Origin: Allostella sp. ATCC 35155
GTDB lineage: Bacteria > Pseudomonadota > Alphaproteobacteria > ATCC43930 > Allostellaceae
Assembly: GCA_006738865.1 (NCBI GenBank)
Contig: AP019701.1
Span: 5,157,974 to 5,221,973, forward strand
Length of the DNA: 64,000 bases
Reading direction: 5' to 3'
The translations under genes and the position numbers were made by a program. Below are positions 44,778-56,083 of the stretch, piece by piece. The number at the start of each line of letters is the position of its first letter. Positions within the stretch are counted from its first letter, which is position 1. Below the pieces are notes generated by a model. The model was not told the DNA's origin and made no database searches. It saw only the letters and a list, made by a program, of their open reading frames with translations.

Positions 44778-47446
44778 GGGAGGAGATCCTTCAGGGCATA
44801 GAGGCGGTCCAGCGCCTGCCGCGGCGTCAGCTCGTCCAGATCGAGCGCGGCCAGCGCCGTCTCGACCGGCGAGGGGGCCGGTGGGGCCGCCATGGGGGCC
44901 GGCGTCTCGCGCAGCACCGCGAAGAGCGGCAGATCATGCGCCAGACGTGCCGCCGCTCCGGACGTCTCGCCCTTCTCCAGGGCGGCGAGCACGGACTCGG
45001 CGCGGGCGACGGCGGCCGGCGGCAGGCCGGCGAGACGGGCGACGTGGATGCCGTAGGAGCGGTCGGCCGCCCCCGGGGCCACCTCGTGCAGGAAGACGAC
45101 GCTGCCCTGCCACTCGCGCACCCGCATGGTGTGGCAGCCGAGGTCGGCAAGGCGGGCGGCGAGCGCGGTGAGTTCGTGATAGTGGGTGGCGAAGAGCGCG
45201 CGACAGCCATTGACGTCGTGCAGGTGCTCGACGGAGGCCCAGGCGATGGCCAGGCCGTCATGGGTCGCGGTGCCGCGGCCGATCTCGTCCAGGATCACGA
45301 AGGAGCGCCGGGTCGCCTGGTTCAGGATGGCGGCCGTCTCGACCATCTCGACCATGAAGGTCGAGCGGCCGCGGGCGAGGTCGTCGGCGGCCCCCACCCG
45401 GCTGAACAGCCGGTCGACGATGCCGATCCGGGCGCTCTCGGCCGGGACGAAGGATCCCGCCTGGGCGAGAATGGCGATCAGGGCATTCTGCCGCAGGAAG
45501 GTCGACTTGCCGGCCATGTTGGGGCCGGTCAGCAGCCACAGCCGGTCACCCTCGGCGAGCCGGCAGTCGTTGGCGACGAAGCCGCCACCGCTGGCGGCCA
45601 GCGCCGACTCGACGACCGGGTGACGTCCGCCGCGGACGGCGAAATCGAGCCCGTCGTCGACCTCCGGCCGGCTCCAGCCGCCTTCGACGGCCCGCTCGGC
45701 CAGGGCCGCGGTGACGTCGATGCGCGCAAGCGCACCCGCGGTGGCGGCGATCCCGCCGGACAGGGCGAGCACCGCGGCGGCCACCGCGTCGAAGATCGCC
45801 AGCTCAAGCGCCAGCGCCTTTTCCGCGGCGGTGGCGATCCGGGCTTCCAGTTCGCCGAGTTCGACCGTCGTGAAGCGCATGGCGTTCGCCATGGTCTGGC
45901 GGTGAATGAAGCCCGGAGTCCCGCGCAACTTGTCGCCATGCGCCGCGCCCGCCTCGACATAGTAGCCGAGGAGGTTGTTGTGCCGGATCTTCAGGCTGGC
46001 GATGCCGGTCTCGGCGGCATAGCGGGCCTGCAGGCCGGCGATCATCCGCCGGCTGTCGTCGCGCAGCGCCCGCAGGGCATCGAGGTCGGGGTCGTGCCCT
46101 GCGGCGACGAAGCCGCCGTCGCGCGCCAGCAAGGGCAGCTCCGCCGCCAGCGTGCCCGCGAGGCGCTCGACCAGTGCAGCGTGATCGCCGAGCGCGGTGC
46201 GGCAGGCCGCCATCCCCTTCGGCAGCGGCGGAAAGCGCGGCAGGTCCAGCCGGGCGCCCAGACGGTCGGCGGCGGCCAGGCCGTCGCGCAGCGCCGCCAG
46301 GTCGCGCGGCCCGCCGCGGCCGAGCGCCAGCCGCTGCATCGCCCGCTCCAGGTCCGGGACGGTACCGAGGATCGCGCGCAACTCGCGGCGCAGATCGGCG
46401 TCCGCGACGAGCGCCGCCACCATCTCGTGCCGCTCGGCGATCGCCGCGGGATCGGTCGAGGGTGCGCCGAGATCGGCCGCCAGCAGCCGCGCGCCGGCGC
46501 CGGTCAGCGTCCGGTCGACGGCGGCGAGCAGGCTGCCGCGGCGCTCGCCGGACAGGGTCTCGAACAGCTCGAGATTGCGGCGGCTGGCCGAATCGATCTG
46601 CAGGAACGCCCCGCTCTCGAAGCGGCGCGGCGGCCGCAGCGTCGGCTGCCGGCCGAGTTGCGTCAGCCGCACATAGTCGAGCAGCGCGCCCATGGCGGCG
46701 GCCTCGGCCCGCCCGAACGCGCCGAACGCGTCCAGCGTGTCGACGCCGTAGGCCTCGCAGACCCGGCGGCGTCCGTTCTCGCTGTCGAAGCGGGCGGTCG
46801 GCAGGGGCGTCAGCCGTGCCTTCCAGTCCGCCAATGCGGTCGCCGTCTCGGCCCGCCCCAGCACCCGCTCCGACACGAGGATCTCGCCGGGCGACAGGCG
46901 GGCGATCACCCCGGCCAGTGCCGCCGGTTCCACGGGTTCGGCGGCCAGTTCGCCCGTCGACAGATCATGCCAGGCGATCGCCAGCGCGCCCGCCGCGTCG
47001 GCCACCGCGGCCAGATAGTTGTTGCGCCGGGAGTCGAGCAGCGTCTCCTCGGTGATGGTGCCGGGGGTGACGATGCGCACCACCGCGCGGCGCAGCGGCC
47101 CGCGGTTGCCCCGGCGTTTGGCCTCCGCCGGATCCTCGGTCTGATCGCAGATGGCGACGCGATGGCCCTGCCGGATCAACCGGGCGAGATAGGCCTCCGC
47201 CGCATGGACCGGCACGCCGCACATCGGGATCGGTGCCCCGGCATGGACGCCGCGGCTGGTCAGCGCGATGTCGAGCGCCCCCGCGGCCACCTCGGCGTCG
47301 GCGAAGAAGAGCTCGTAGAAGTCCCCCATCCGGTAGAACAGCAGGCAGTCCGGGTGGGCGCGCTTGATGGCCAGGAACTGGGCGATCACCGGCGATGCCG
47401 GCGCGTCGTCGCGGGCGGTGGCGGCAGTGGCGTCGGGTGCAGACAT
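44774..47446 (-). CDS. mutS: DNA mismatch repair protein MutS
   Basis: 890 residues. Mismatch-binding N-terminus with the Phe-x-Glu motif in [11 protein letters not shown], clamp and lever domains, and the ATPase with [14 protein letters not shown] (about 638-651), [21 protein letters not shown] and [14 protein letters not shown] (family: DExGRGT). MutS recognises mismatches and recruits MutL. ATG 47446 is used. mutS-glnD adjacency is frequent in alphaproteobacteria. It is divergent from the first RTX gene, 242 bp apart. Confidence 0.97.
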   Translation of the reverse strand: MSAPDATAATARDDAPASPVIAQFLAIKRAHPDCLLFYRMGDFYELFFADAEVAAGALDIALTSRGVHAGAPIPMCGVPVHAAEAYLARLIRQGHRVAICDQTEDPAEAKRRGNRGPLRRAVVRIVTPGTITEETLLDSRRNNYLAAVADAAGALAIAWHDLSTGELAAEPVEPAALAGVIARLSPGEILVSERVLGRAETATALADWKARLTPLPTARFDSENGRRRVCEAYGVDTLDAFGAFGRAEAAAMGALLDYVRLTQLGRQPTLRPPRRFESGAFLQIDSASRRNLELFETLSGERRGSLLAAVDRTLTGAGARLLAADLGAPSTDPAAIAERHEMVAALVADADLRRELRAILGTVPDLERAMQRLALGRGGPRDLAALRDGLAAADRLGARLDLPRFPPLPKGMAACRTALGDHAALVERLAGTLAAELPLLARDGGFVAAGHDPDLDALRALRDDSRRMIAGLQARYAAETGIASLKIRHNNLLGYYVEAGAAHGDKLRGTPGFIHRQTMANAMRFTTVELGELEARIATAAEKALALELAIFDAVAAAVLALSGGIAATAGALARIDVTAALAERAVEGGWSRPEVDDGLDFAVRGGRHPVVESALAASGGGFVANDCRLAEGDRLWLLTGPNMAGKSTFLRQNALIAILAQAGSFVPAESARIGIVDRLFSRVGAADDLARGRSTFMVEMVETAAILNQATRRSFVILDEIGRGTATHDGLAIAWASVEHLHDVNGCRALFATHYHELTALAARLADLGCHTMRVREWQGSVVFLHEVAPGAADRSYGIHVARLAGLPPAAVARAESVLAALEKGETSGAAARLAHDLPLFAVLRETPAPMAAPPAPSPVETALAALDLDELTPRQALDRLYALKDLLP

Positions 47447-47586
47447 GACCAGACCTGCGATAGCACGACTTCCACCGATGCGCGCCCCTTGCGTGGATCA
47501 TCTTCATCTACCTATGGGCGATCCGCCGGTCATCATCGCAATGGGTTGATCGGCGATTCGCGCTTCGCCTAAGTTTGGTGCATCGC

Positions 47587-47606
47587 GGCCGCGACGAGTC
47601 GCGGCC
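47587..47606. promoter_or_regulatory. Palindrome upstream of the first RTX gene
   Basis: GGCCGCGAC-GA-GTCGCGGCC, 9-bp perfect arms, about 83 bp before the RTX ATG in the mutS/RTX divergent region. It may act as an operator or mRNA hairpin; no role can be assigned. Confidence 0.3.
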
Positions 47607-47688
47607 AGCCGCCGGCCCCGCGGGGGCGCGGGGTACGTACCACCGAAAGTCGGCGGCTCGGCTCGCGCCGCCTCCAGGAGGGACGATC

Positions 47689-50511
47689 ATGGCCCAGGTC
47701 ATTCTCGAAGACGGCGGCGACGTCTGGCCCGACGGCGCCAACAATGATGACGACGACACCGTCACCGGCGGCAATGGCGCCGACCTCGTCTATGGCGGCC
47801 TCGGCGATGACTCGCTGTTTGGGGAGGACGGCGCGGACAGCCTCTCGGGCGACGATGGCGACGACACGCTCGTAGGCGGTGCTGACGGCGACAGCCTCTC
47901 CGGTGGCAACGGCGTCGACACGCTATTCGGGGACGACGGCGCGGACACGCTCTCCGGCGACGACGGGGACGACTGGCTCGACGGCGGCGACGACGGCGAC
48001 GTGATCTCCGGCGGCAACGGCGTCGACACTCTCTTCGGCGGCCTCGGGGGCGACTCCATCGACGGCGGCGGCAACAACGACTTCGCCGACGGCGGCGAAG
48101 GCGGCGATACGCTGCTGGGCGATCTCGCCAACGACACGCTCTCCGGCGGCAACGGCGACGATCGCATCGACGGCGAAGAGGCGGCCGATTCCATTGATGG
48201 CGGCGACGGCGAAGACACGCTCTTCGGCGGCGTCGGGACGGATGTGATCGCCGGCGGCGACGGCGATGACAGGCTCGACGGCGGCGACAGCAACGACACG
48301 CTGGACGGCGAGGACGGGGCCGACAGCGTGGTCGGCGGCCAGGGCAACGACTCGCTGCTCGGCGGCGACGATGCCGACACCATGCTGGGCGGCCAGGGCA
48401 ACGACACGCTGCTCGGCGGCAGCGGCACCGACAGTCTCGTCGGCGATGTCGGCGACGACCGTCTGCAGGGCGGCAATGGCGGCGACACGCTGCTCGGCGG
48501 CGACGGCAACGACTTCGTCGACGAGCGCGACTTCGACGGCGGCAACGATTCGATCGTGGGCGGCAACGGCGCCGACTCGCTGTTCGGCGGCAATGGCGCC
48601 GACACCATCGGCGGGGGCCAGGACGACGATTCGGTGCTCGGCGGCGACGGCCAGGACATCGTCTTCGGGGAGGCCGGCGACGACACGATCTTCGGCGAGG
48701 GGGCCAATGACGCCGTCGACGGCGGCACCGGCAGCGACTTCCTGTCGGGCGGCAGCGGCGACGATACGCTCGCCGGCGGCAATGGCGACGACACGATCGA
48801 GGGCGGCCAGGGCGCCGACCAGATCGATGGCGGCGACGGCTTCGACATCATCTCCTTCGCCGGCTCGGGCTCGCCGGTCGTCATCGACCTCGGCGCCGGA
48901 ACCGGCGCCGGCGGCGATGCCGAGGGCGATGTCTTCGGCAGCGACATCGAGGCGGTGATCGGCTCGGCGGGGGCCGACACACTGGCCGGCGATTCGCTCG
49001 CGAACCGGCTCGAGGGCGGAGCCGGCGCGGACCGGATCGACGGCGACGCGGATGCCGACACGATCCTCGGCGGCGCGGATGCCGACACGCTGTCCGGTGG
49101 CGACGGCGACGACAGCGTCGCCGGCGATGAAGGAGACGACGTCATCGAAGGTGGCGCCGGTGCCGACACGCTGGCCGGTGGCGGCGGCCGCGACCTCGTG
49201 TCCTATGCCGCCTCGGCCGAGGCGGTCGTGGTCAGCCTCGCCATCGACGGCGCCCAGGCGGGCGGCGATGCCGAGGGCGACCGGCTGTCCGGCTTCGAGG
49301 ATCTGACCGGCAGCGATGCCGGCGACGATTCGCTGGTCGGCAATGGCGGCTCCAACCGCATCGTCGGCGGCGGCGGCAACGATACGCTGGTCGGCGGCGC
49401 CGGCGCCGACACGCTCGACGGCGGCGAAGGAATCGATGCCTTCGCCGGCGGCACCGGCAACGACCTCTACCTCCTCGACGAACTGGACGAGGTGGCCCGC
49501 ATCCAGCTCGACGACGGCGGCACCGACGATGTCGTCCGGGCCCTCGGCCTCAGCTTCTCGGAATCCGACCTCGCTGCGCTCTTCGCCAAGGGCATTGAGC
49601 TGGTCCAGGATTCCAAGGGCTCCCACACCGCCCCGCCGCCGCCGCCGCCGGACGATCCGGGACCCCTGCCGGAGCCGGGCGGCAAGGCCATCACGATCAC
49701 CACCTTCCAGGAACTCGACGCCGTTCTCGAGACGGACGAGATCGGGCTGGTGAACACCAGCGCCTCGGTCGCGCTGCCGGACTTCATCCCGAACCTGACC
49801 ATGCAGGGTCAGGCCAACCTGAATGCCGACGGCAACGACCTCGCCAACATCCTGATCGGCAATTCCGGCAACAACATCCTCGTCTCCTACGAGGGCAACG
49901 ACAGCGTCATCGGCGGGGCGGGCAACGACTTCCTGGCGGCCGGCAAGGGCAACGACACGCTGTGGGGCGACGACGTCGCCGGCAGCAGTTCCGGCGAAGA
50001 CACCGTCTGGGGCGGCCAGGGCAGCGACTTCATCCGCGGCGGCCGCGGCTCCGACATCCTGAACGGCGATCTCGGCAGCGACACCATCGAGGGCGGCAAC
50101 GGCAACGACCAGGTGAATGGGGGTGCCGACCAGGACAGCATGCTGGCCGGGGACGGCGCCGACACGCTGCGCGGCGGCCAGGGCGACGACGTGCTCGACG
50201 GCGGCGACGGCGACGACCGCGTCCTGGGCGACCGCGGTGCCGACACGCTGACCGGCGGCGACGGCGAAGACACCTTCGCCTTCGACGAGGACAGCGGCGT
50301 CGACCGGCTGCTCGATTTCCAGTCCGGCGTCGACCGGCTCGAGATCGCCTCCGACGTCAACGACAGCGGCATCGTCGACTTCGCGAGCTTCCTCGAACGG
50401 GTCACCGACGTCGGTGACGATGCCATCGTCGACCTCGGCGAGGGCAATGCGCTGACGCTGGTCGGCGTGACCAGCAAGGAGCTGAGCGAGGAAGACCTCA
50501 CCATCGTCTGA
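47689..50511 (+). CDS. RTX-type calcium-binding repeat protein (RTX-1)
   Basis: 940 residues made largely of glycine/aspartate nonapeptides (GGxGxDxLx), the calcium-binding beta-roll of Type I-secreted proteins. First block about 20-640, with two non-repeat inserts of the VVIDLGAGTGAGGDAEGD kind; Pro-rich linker TAPPPPPPPDDPGPLPEP (647-664); second block about 705-870; C-terminus LLDFQSGVDRLEIASD to GNALTLVGV, as at the end of many Type I substrates, ending DLTIV. No signal peptide and no enzymatic domain are visible. AGGAGGG lies 6 nt before the ATG. Secretion genes are not in the window. Surface or matrix role is inferred. Confidence 0.88.
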   Translation: MAQVILEDGGDVWPDGANNDDDDTVTGGNGADLVYGGLGDDSLFGEDGADSLSGDDGDDTLVGGADGDSLSGGNGVDTLFGDDGADTLSGDDGDDWLDGGDDGDVISGGNGVDTLFGGLGGDSIDGGGNNDFADGGEGGDTLLGDLANDTLSGGNGDDRIDGEEAADSIDGGDGEDTLFGGVGTDVIAGGDGDDRLDGGDSNDTLDGEDGADSVVGGQGNDSLLGGDDADTMLGGQGNDTLLGGSGTDSLVGDVGDDRLQGGNGGDTLLGGDGNDFVDERDFDGGNDSIVGGNGADSLFGGNGADTIGGGQDDDSVLGGDGQDIVFGEAGDDTIFGEGANDAVDGGTGSDFLSGGSGDDTLAGGNGDDTIEGGQGADQIDGGDGFDIISFAGSGSPVVIDLGAGTGAGGDAEGDVFGSDIEAVIGSAGADTLAGDSLANRLEGGAGADRIDGDADADTILGGADADTLSGGDGDDSVAGDEGDDVIEGGAGADTLAGGGGRDLVSYAASAEAVVVSLAIDGAQAGGDAEGDRLSGFEDLTGSDAGDDSLVGNGGSNRIVGGGGNDTLVGGAGADTLDGGEGIDAFAGGTGNDLYLLDELDEVARIQLDDGGTDDVVRALGLSFSESDLAALFAKGIELVQDSKGSHTAPPPPPPDDPGPLPEPGGKAITITTFQELDAVLETDEIGLVNTSASVALPDFIPNLTMQGQANLNADGNDLANILIGNSGNNILVSYEGNDSVIGGAGNDFLAAGKGNDTLWGDDVAGSSSGEDTVWGGQGSDFIRGGRGSDILNGDLGSDTIEGGNGNDQVNGGADQDSMLAGDGADTLRGGQGDDVLDGGDGDDRVLGDRGADTLTGGDGEDTFAFDEDSGVDRLLDFQSGVDRLEIASDVNDSGIVDFASFLERVTDVGDDAIVDLGEGNALTLVGVTSKELSEEDLTIV

Positions 50512-50523
50512 CGGCCGCCGATC

Positions 50524-50552
50524 CACCCGGGGCGGACCATCCGCCCCGGGTG
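50524..50552 (+). terminator. Hairpin terminator after RTX-1
   Basis: CACCCGGGGCGGA-CCA-TCCGCCCCGGGTG, a perfect 13-bp stem 12 bp after the RTX-1 stop. No T-run follows (CTCCCG), so termination may need more than the hairpin. Confidence 0.65.
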
Positions 50553-50669
50553 CTCCCGCGGCATCGCGTCTTCGACCTAGGCAATCCGGCCATGCGTCGG
50601 GCAGTATGTCCGGCCGATCAATCCGAGACCTCGCCCAGGGGCCTCGCCGGGAGGAATCCGAACCGCGCC

Positions 50670-52937
<2,268 letters not shown>

Positions 52938-52995
52938 CGGTCGGCGGCGAGCCGGAAGCGGAGGTCCGGCGGGGCCGCATGACGCCGGACCTGAT

Positions 52996-54432
52996 ATGAC
53001 GCCCGATCCGATGCAGCAGAACTGGCCGACCCTGCGGCGCGTCGTGCTGCATGCGGCGACCGTCGCGGCGCCCGCCCTGACGGTCCTGCTGGTTCTGCTC
53101 GTGGTCGAGGCGATCGCGCCGTTGCCGGCCGCAGTCGCGCTCGCAGCCGTGCTGGCGGCGACGGCCGTCGTCGTCTGGCCCTATGTGCTGGGGGTCGACA
53201 GCCTGCGGACCGCGATCGACCGTCTCGACCGCGAGGGCGACGCGCCGAGCCCGGACACCGGCCCGACCGAGAGCCTGCGCCGGATCTGGGACAGCGTCCG
53301 CCGTATGCACCAGGAGAAGGAGGCCGGCCGCCGCGCGGTCGAGGAGCGCCTCCGGGCCGAGGAGGCGATCCTCGCCGCCCTGCCGGACCCGCTGCTGCTG
53401 CTCGACGCCGGCCGGCGCGTGGTGCGGGCGAATGCGGCGGCGGCCGACCTCTTCCCGAACGCCCCGGTCGGGGGCGACCTTGCCGTCTCCATCCGGCACC
53501 CGGCAGTCCTCGGCGCCGCCGACGCGGTGCTGGCGGGCGAGGCGACGCGGTCGGTGGAGTTCGTCCAGGCCGCCCCGGTGGTGCGCGAGTTCGTGGCGCG
53601 GATCATGCGGCTCGACCATCCCAGCGGGACCGTCGACGGCGTGTCGGCCCTGCTCTCGCTCCACGACGTGACGGCGATCAAGCGGGCGGAGCGGATGCGG
53701 GCGGATTTCGTCGCCAATGCCAGCCACGAGCTGCGCACCCCGCTCTCGACGCTGGTCGGCTTCGTCGAGACCCTGCAGGGGCCGGCGCGCGACGACGAGG
53801 AAGCGCGCGACCGCTTCCTCGCCATCATGCACGAGCAGGGCCACCGCATGAGCCGGCTGGTCGAGGATCTGCTGTCGCTCTCGCGCATCGAGCAGGACGA
53901 GCACACGCCGCCGTCCGGTCAGGTCGATCTCGCCGCACTCGCGCGCGCGACGGTGGAGACCATGGAACTCAAGGCCCGGTCGCGCGGCAGTTCCATCGAC
54001 CTCATCGCGCCGGACGGGCTGCCGCGCGTGCAGGCCGACCCCGACCAGGTCGCCCAGGTGCTGCAGAACCTCATCGACAATGCGATCAAGTACGGCCGTC
54101 GCGGCACCCCGGTCGCCGTCGCCCTGGCCCACTCGCGCGCGCTGGCGGGGCGCGACGCCGTCGCGCTTTCGGTCGCCGATCAGGGCGAGGGCATCCCGCG
54201 CGAGCACCTCGCGCGGCTGACGGAACGGTTCTACCGCGTCGATCCGGCGCGTTCGCGGGCGATGGGCGGAACGGGCCTCGGGCTCGCGATCGTCAAGCAC
54301 ATCGTCGCCCGGCATCGCGGCCGGCTCGAGATCGAGAGCGAGGTCGGACGGGGCAGCGTCTTCACCGTTCACCTGCCGGTCGCCGGCGGCGAGACGGCGC
54401 TGTCACGAAACAGCAATGCGGCGGTAATATAA
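52996..54432 (+). CDS. phoR: Phosphate regulon sensor histidine kinase PhoR
   Basis: 478 residues. Two N-terminal hydrophobic helices (about 16-68), a PAS-like region (VEERLRAEEAILAALPDPLLLLDAG), HisKA with H244 ([21 protein letters not shown]) and HATPase ([39 protein letters not shown]). Identity as PhoR rests on the domain order and on phoU and phoB following. PhoR phosphorylates PhoB when phosphate is scarce. pstSCAB, often between phoR and phoU, is absent here. Confidence 0.9.
   Translation: MTPDPMQQNWPTLRRVVLHAATVAAPALTVLLVLLVVEAIAPLPAAVALAAVLAATAVVVWPYVLGVDSLRTAIDRLDREGDAPSPDTGPTESLRRIWDSVRRMHQEKEAGRRAVEERLRAEEAILAALPDPLLLLDAGRRVVRANAAAADLFPNAPVGGDLAVSIRHPAVLGAADAVLAGEATRSVEFVQAAPVVREFVARIMRLDHPSGTVDGVSALLSLHDVTAIKRAERMRADFVANASHELRTPLSTLVGFVETLQGPARDDEEARDRFLAIMHEQGHRMSRLVEDLLSLSRIEQDEHTPPSGQVDLAALARATVETMELKARSRGSSIDLIAPDGLPRVQADPDQVAQVLQNLIDNAIKYGRRGTPVAVALAHSRALAGRDAVALSVADQGEGIPREHLARLTERFYRVDPARSRAMGGTGLGLAIVKHIVARHRGRLEIESEVGRGSVFTVHLPVAGGETALSRNSNAAVI
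54400..54417 (+). promoter_or_regulatory. Weak Pho-box-like sequence before phoU
   Basis: CTGTCAC-GAAA-CAGCAAT inside the last codons of phoR. The first half matches the CTGTCAT heptamer in 6 of 7 positions and the spacing is right; the second half matches 4 of 7. It could allow PhoB autoregulation of phoU-phoB. Confidence 0.3.
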
Positions 54433-54515
54433 GCGTCCTGTCGCGGCGCTAGTTTCTGCGCCGCCCGACGGGGCGGCAACTGAGCCCCGGCCCTCCCGAG
54501 GCTAGGACAGAATCA

Positions 54516-55232
54516 ATGCCGACCGAACATACCGTCCGCTCCTATGACGAGGAACTCCGGCGGCTCGCCAATACCCTGACTCAGATGGGTGGGCTGGCCG
54601 AATCGCAGCTGGCCGCGGCGATGCAGGCGGTCGCCAGCCGCGACGGCGCGCTGGCGGCGGAGATCGTCTCGACCGATCCCCGCGTCGACCTGCTGGAGGC
54701 CGAGGTCGAGCGCCAGGTGATCCGCATGCTGGCCCTGCGCCAGCCGGTCGGGCCCGACCTGCGCGAGATCGTCTCCTCGCTGCGCATCGCGAGCGACCTC
54801 GAGCGCATCGCCGACTATGCCGCCAACGTCGCCAAGCGCTCGATCGCGCTGACCCAGGCGCCGCCGGTGCGGCCCGCCTTCGCCATTCCGCGGATGGGCA
54901 GCTTCGCGCAGGGCATGATCAAGGACGTCCTCGACGCCTATGTCGAGCGCGATGCCGACAAGGCGGTGGCCGTGTGGCGGCGCGACGAGGAACTGGACGA
55001 GATGTATACGAGCCTGTTCCGCGAGCTCCTGACCCACATGATGGAGGATCCGCGGGCCATCGGCCCCGGCACGCATCTCCTGTTCATGGCCAAGAACGTC
55101 GAGCGCATCGGCGACCATGCCACCAACATCGCCGAGACCATCCATTACCTCGTCCGCGGCGAGCGCCTGCGCGAGGGGCGCCCCAAGGGCGATCGCTCGG
55201 CGTCGATGATCGCGCCGGCGGGCGCCGCATGA
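54516..55232 (+). CDS. phoU: Phosphate signalling complex protein PhoU
   Basis: 238 residues, two three-helix bundles. The metal-binding repeats appear as SLRIASDLERIADYAANVAK and FMAKNVERIGDHATNIAE. PhoU restrains PhoR when phosphate is plentiful, normally through the PstB transporter. Its stop overlaps phoB in an ATGA, so both are co-translated. Confidence 0.95.
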   Translation: MPTEHTVRSYDEELRRLANTLTQMGGLAESQLAAAMQAVASRDGALAAEIVSTDPRVDLLEAEVERQVIRMLALRQPVGPDLREIVSSLRIASDLERIADYAANVAKRSIALTQAPPVRPAFAIPRMGSFAQGMIKDVLDAYVERDADKAVAVWRRDEELDEMYTSLFRELLTHMMEDPRAIGPGTHLLFMAKNVERIGDHATNIAETIHYLVRGERLREGRPKGDRSASMIAPAGAA

Positions 55233-55921
55233 AGCCGCTGGTTCTCGTCGTCGAGGACGAAGTCCCACTACTGACCCTCCTCCGCTACAACCTCGAGAAG
55301 GAGGGCTTCCGCGTCGCGGAGGCCCGTGACGGCGAAGAGGCGCTGGTCGCGGTCAAGGACAGCAAGCCCGATCTGGTCCTGCTCGACTGGATGCTGCCGC
55401 TGGTATCGGGCATCGAGGTCTGCCGCCAGATCCGCCGCATGCCGGAGACGCGCAACCTGCCGGTCGTCATGCTGACGGCGCGCGGCGAGGAAGCGGACAA
55501 GGTGCGCGGCCTCAATTCCGGCGCCGACGACTATGTGACCAAGCCGTTCTCGCCGTCCGAGCTGACGGCCCGGCTGAAGGCGGTGCTGCGGCGCGCGCGG
55601 CCGGCGACCGGCGAGGAGATGCTGCGCTTCGCCGACCTCGCGATGGATCTCAGCGGCCACCGGGTGACGCGCGACGGGCGCAACGTCCATCTCGGCCCGA
55701 CCGAGTTCCGCCTGCTGCGCTTCTTCCTCGAGCATCCGGGCCGCGTCTTCTCGCGCGAGCAGCTGCTCGACGCCGTCTGGGGCCGTGACGTCTATGTCGA
55801 GCCGCGCACCGTGGATGTCCATATCCGGCGCCTGCGCAAGGCGGTCAACGGCGAGGACGGCATCGACCTCATCCGCACCGTGCGCTCGGCGGGCTACGCT
55901 CTCGACCATCAGGACGCGTGA
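55229..55921 (+). CDS. phoB: Phosphate regulon response regulator PhoB
   Basis: 230 residues. Receiver with acidic pair E9-D10, acceptor D53 (LLDWMLPLVSG), T/K switch residues (MLTARGEE, YVTKPFSP), and an OmpR-type winged helix (about 130-225: LGPTEFRLLRFFLEHPGRV, REQLLDAVWG, TVDVHIRRLRKAV). Binds Pho boxes to induce phosphate-starvation genes. Coupled to phoU. Confidence 0.95.
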   Translation: MKPLVLVVEDEVPLLTLLRYNLEKEGFRVAEARDGEEALVAVKDSKPDLVLLDWMLPLVSGIEVCRQIRRMPETRNLPVVMLTARGEEADKVRGLNSGADDYVTKPFSPSELTARLKAVLRRARPATGEEMLRFADLAMDLSGHRVTRDGRNVHLGPTEFRLLRFFLEHPGRVFSREQLLDAVWGRDVYVEPRTVDVHIRRLRKAVNGEDGIDLIRTVRSAGYALDHQDA

Positions 55922-55932
55922 TGCCTGTGGCC

Positions 55933-55950
55933 GACCGGCCATAGCCGGTC
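55933..55950 (+). terminator. Hairpin after phoB
   Basis: GACCGGC-CATA-GCCGGTC, perfect 7-bp stem 12 bp after the phoB stop, no T-run. Likely end of the pho operon, insulating RTX-2. Confidence 0.4.
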
Positions 55951-56083
55951 CGAATCGGCTGGTCGGTTCAAGCTTGCCGTTGACGCCGATGGCCGGAATC
56001 GGCGACTAGCGGAAGCAACTGTATTTGGTCGTGGCTGCGCCGGTCGGGCGCACCAGGCCATCGCCTGTGACCGGGGGGCTTCC

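Noticed and set aside
47755-50300. Regular DNA repeats that could be taken for a CRISPR array or minisatellite
   Set aside because: The period is 27 bp in frame, coding for calcium-binding nonapeptides; there are no constant repeats with unique spacers.
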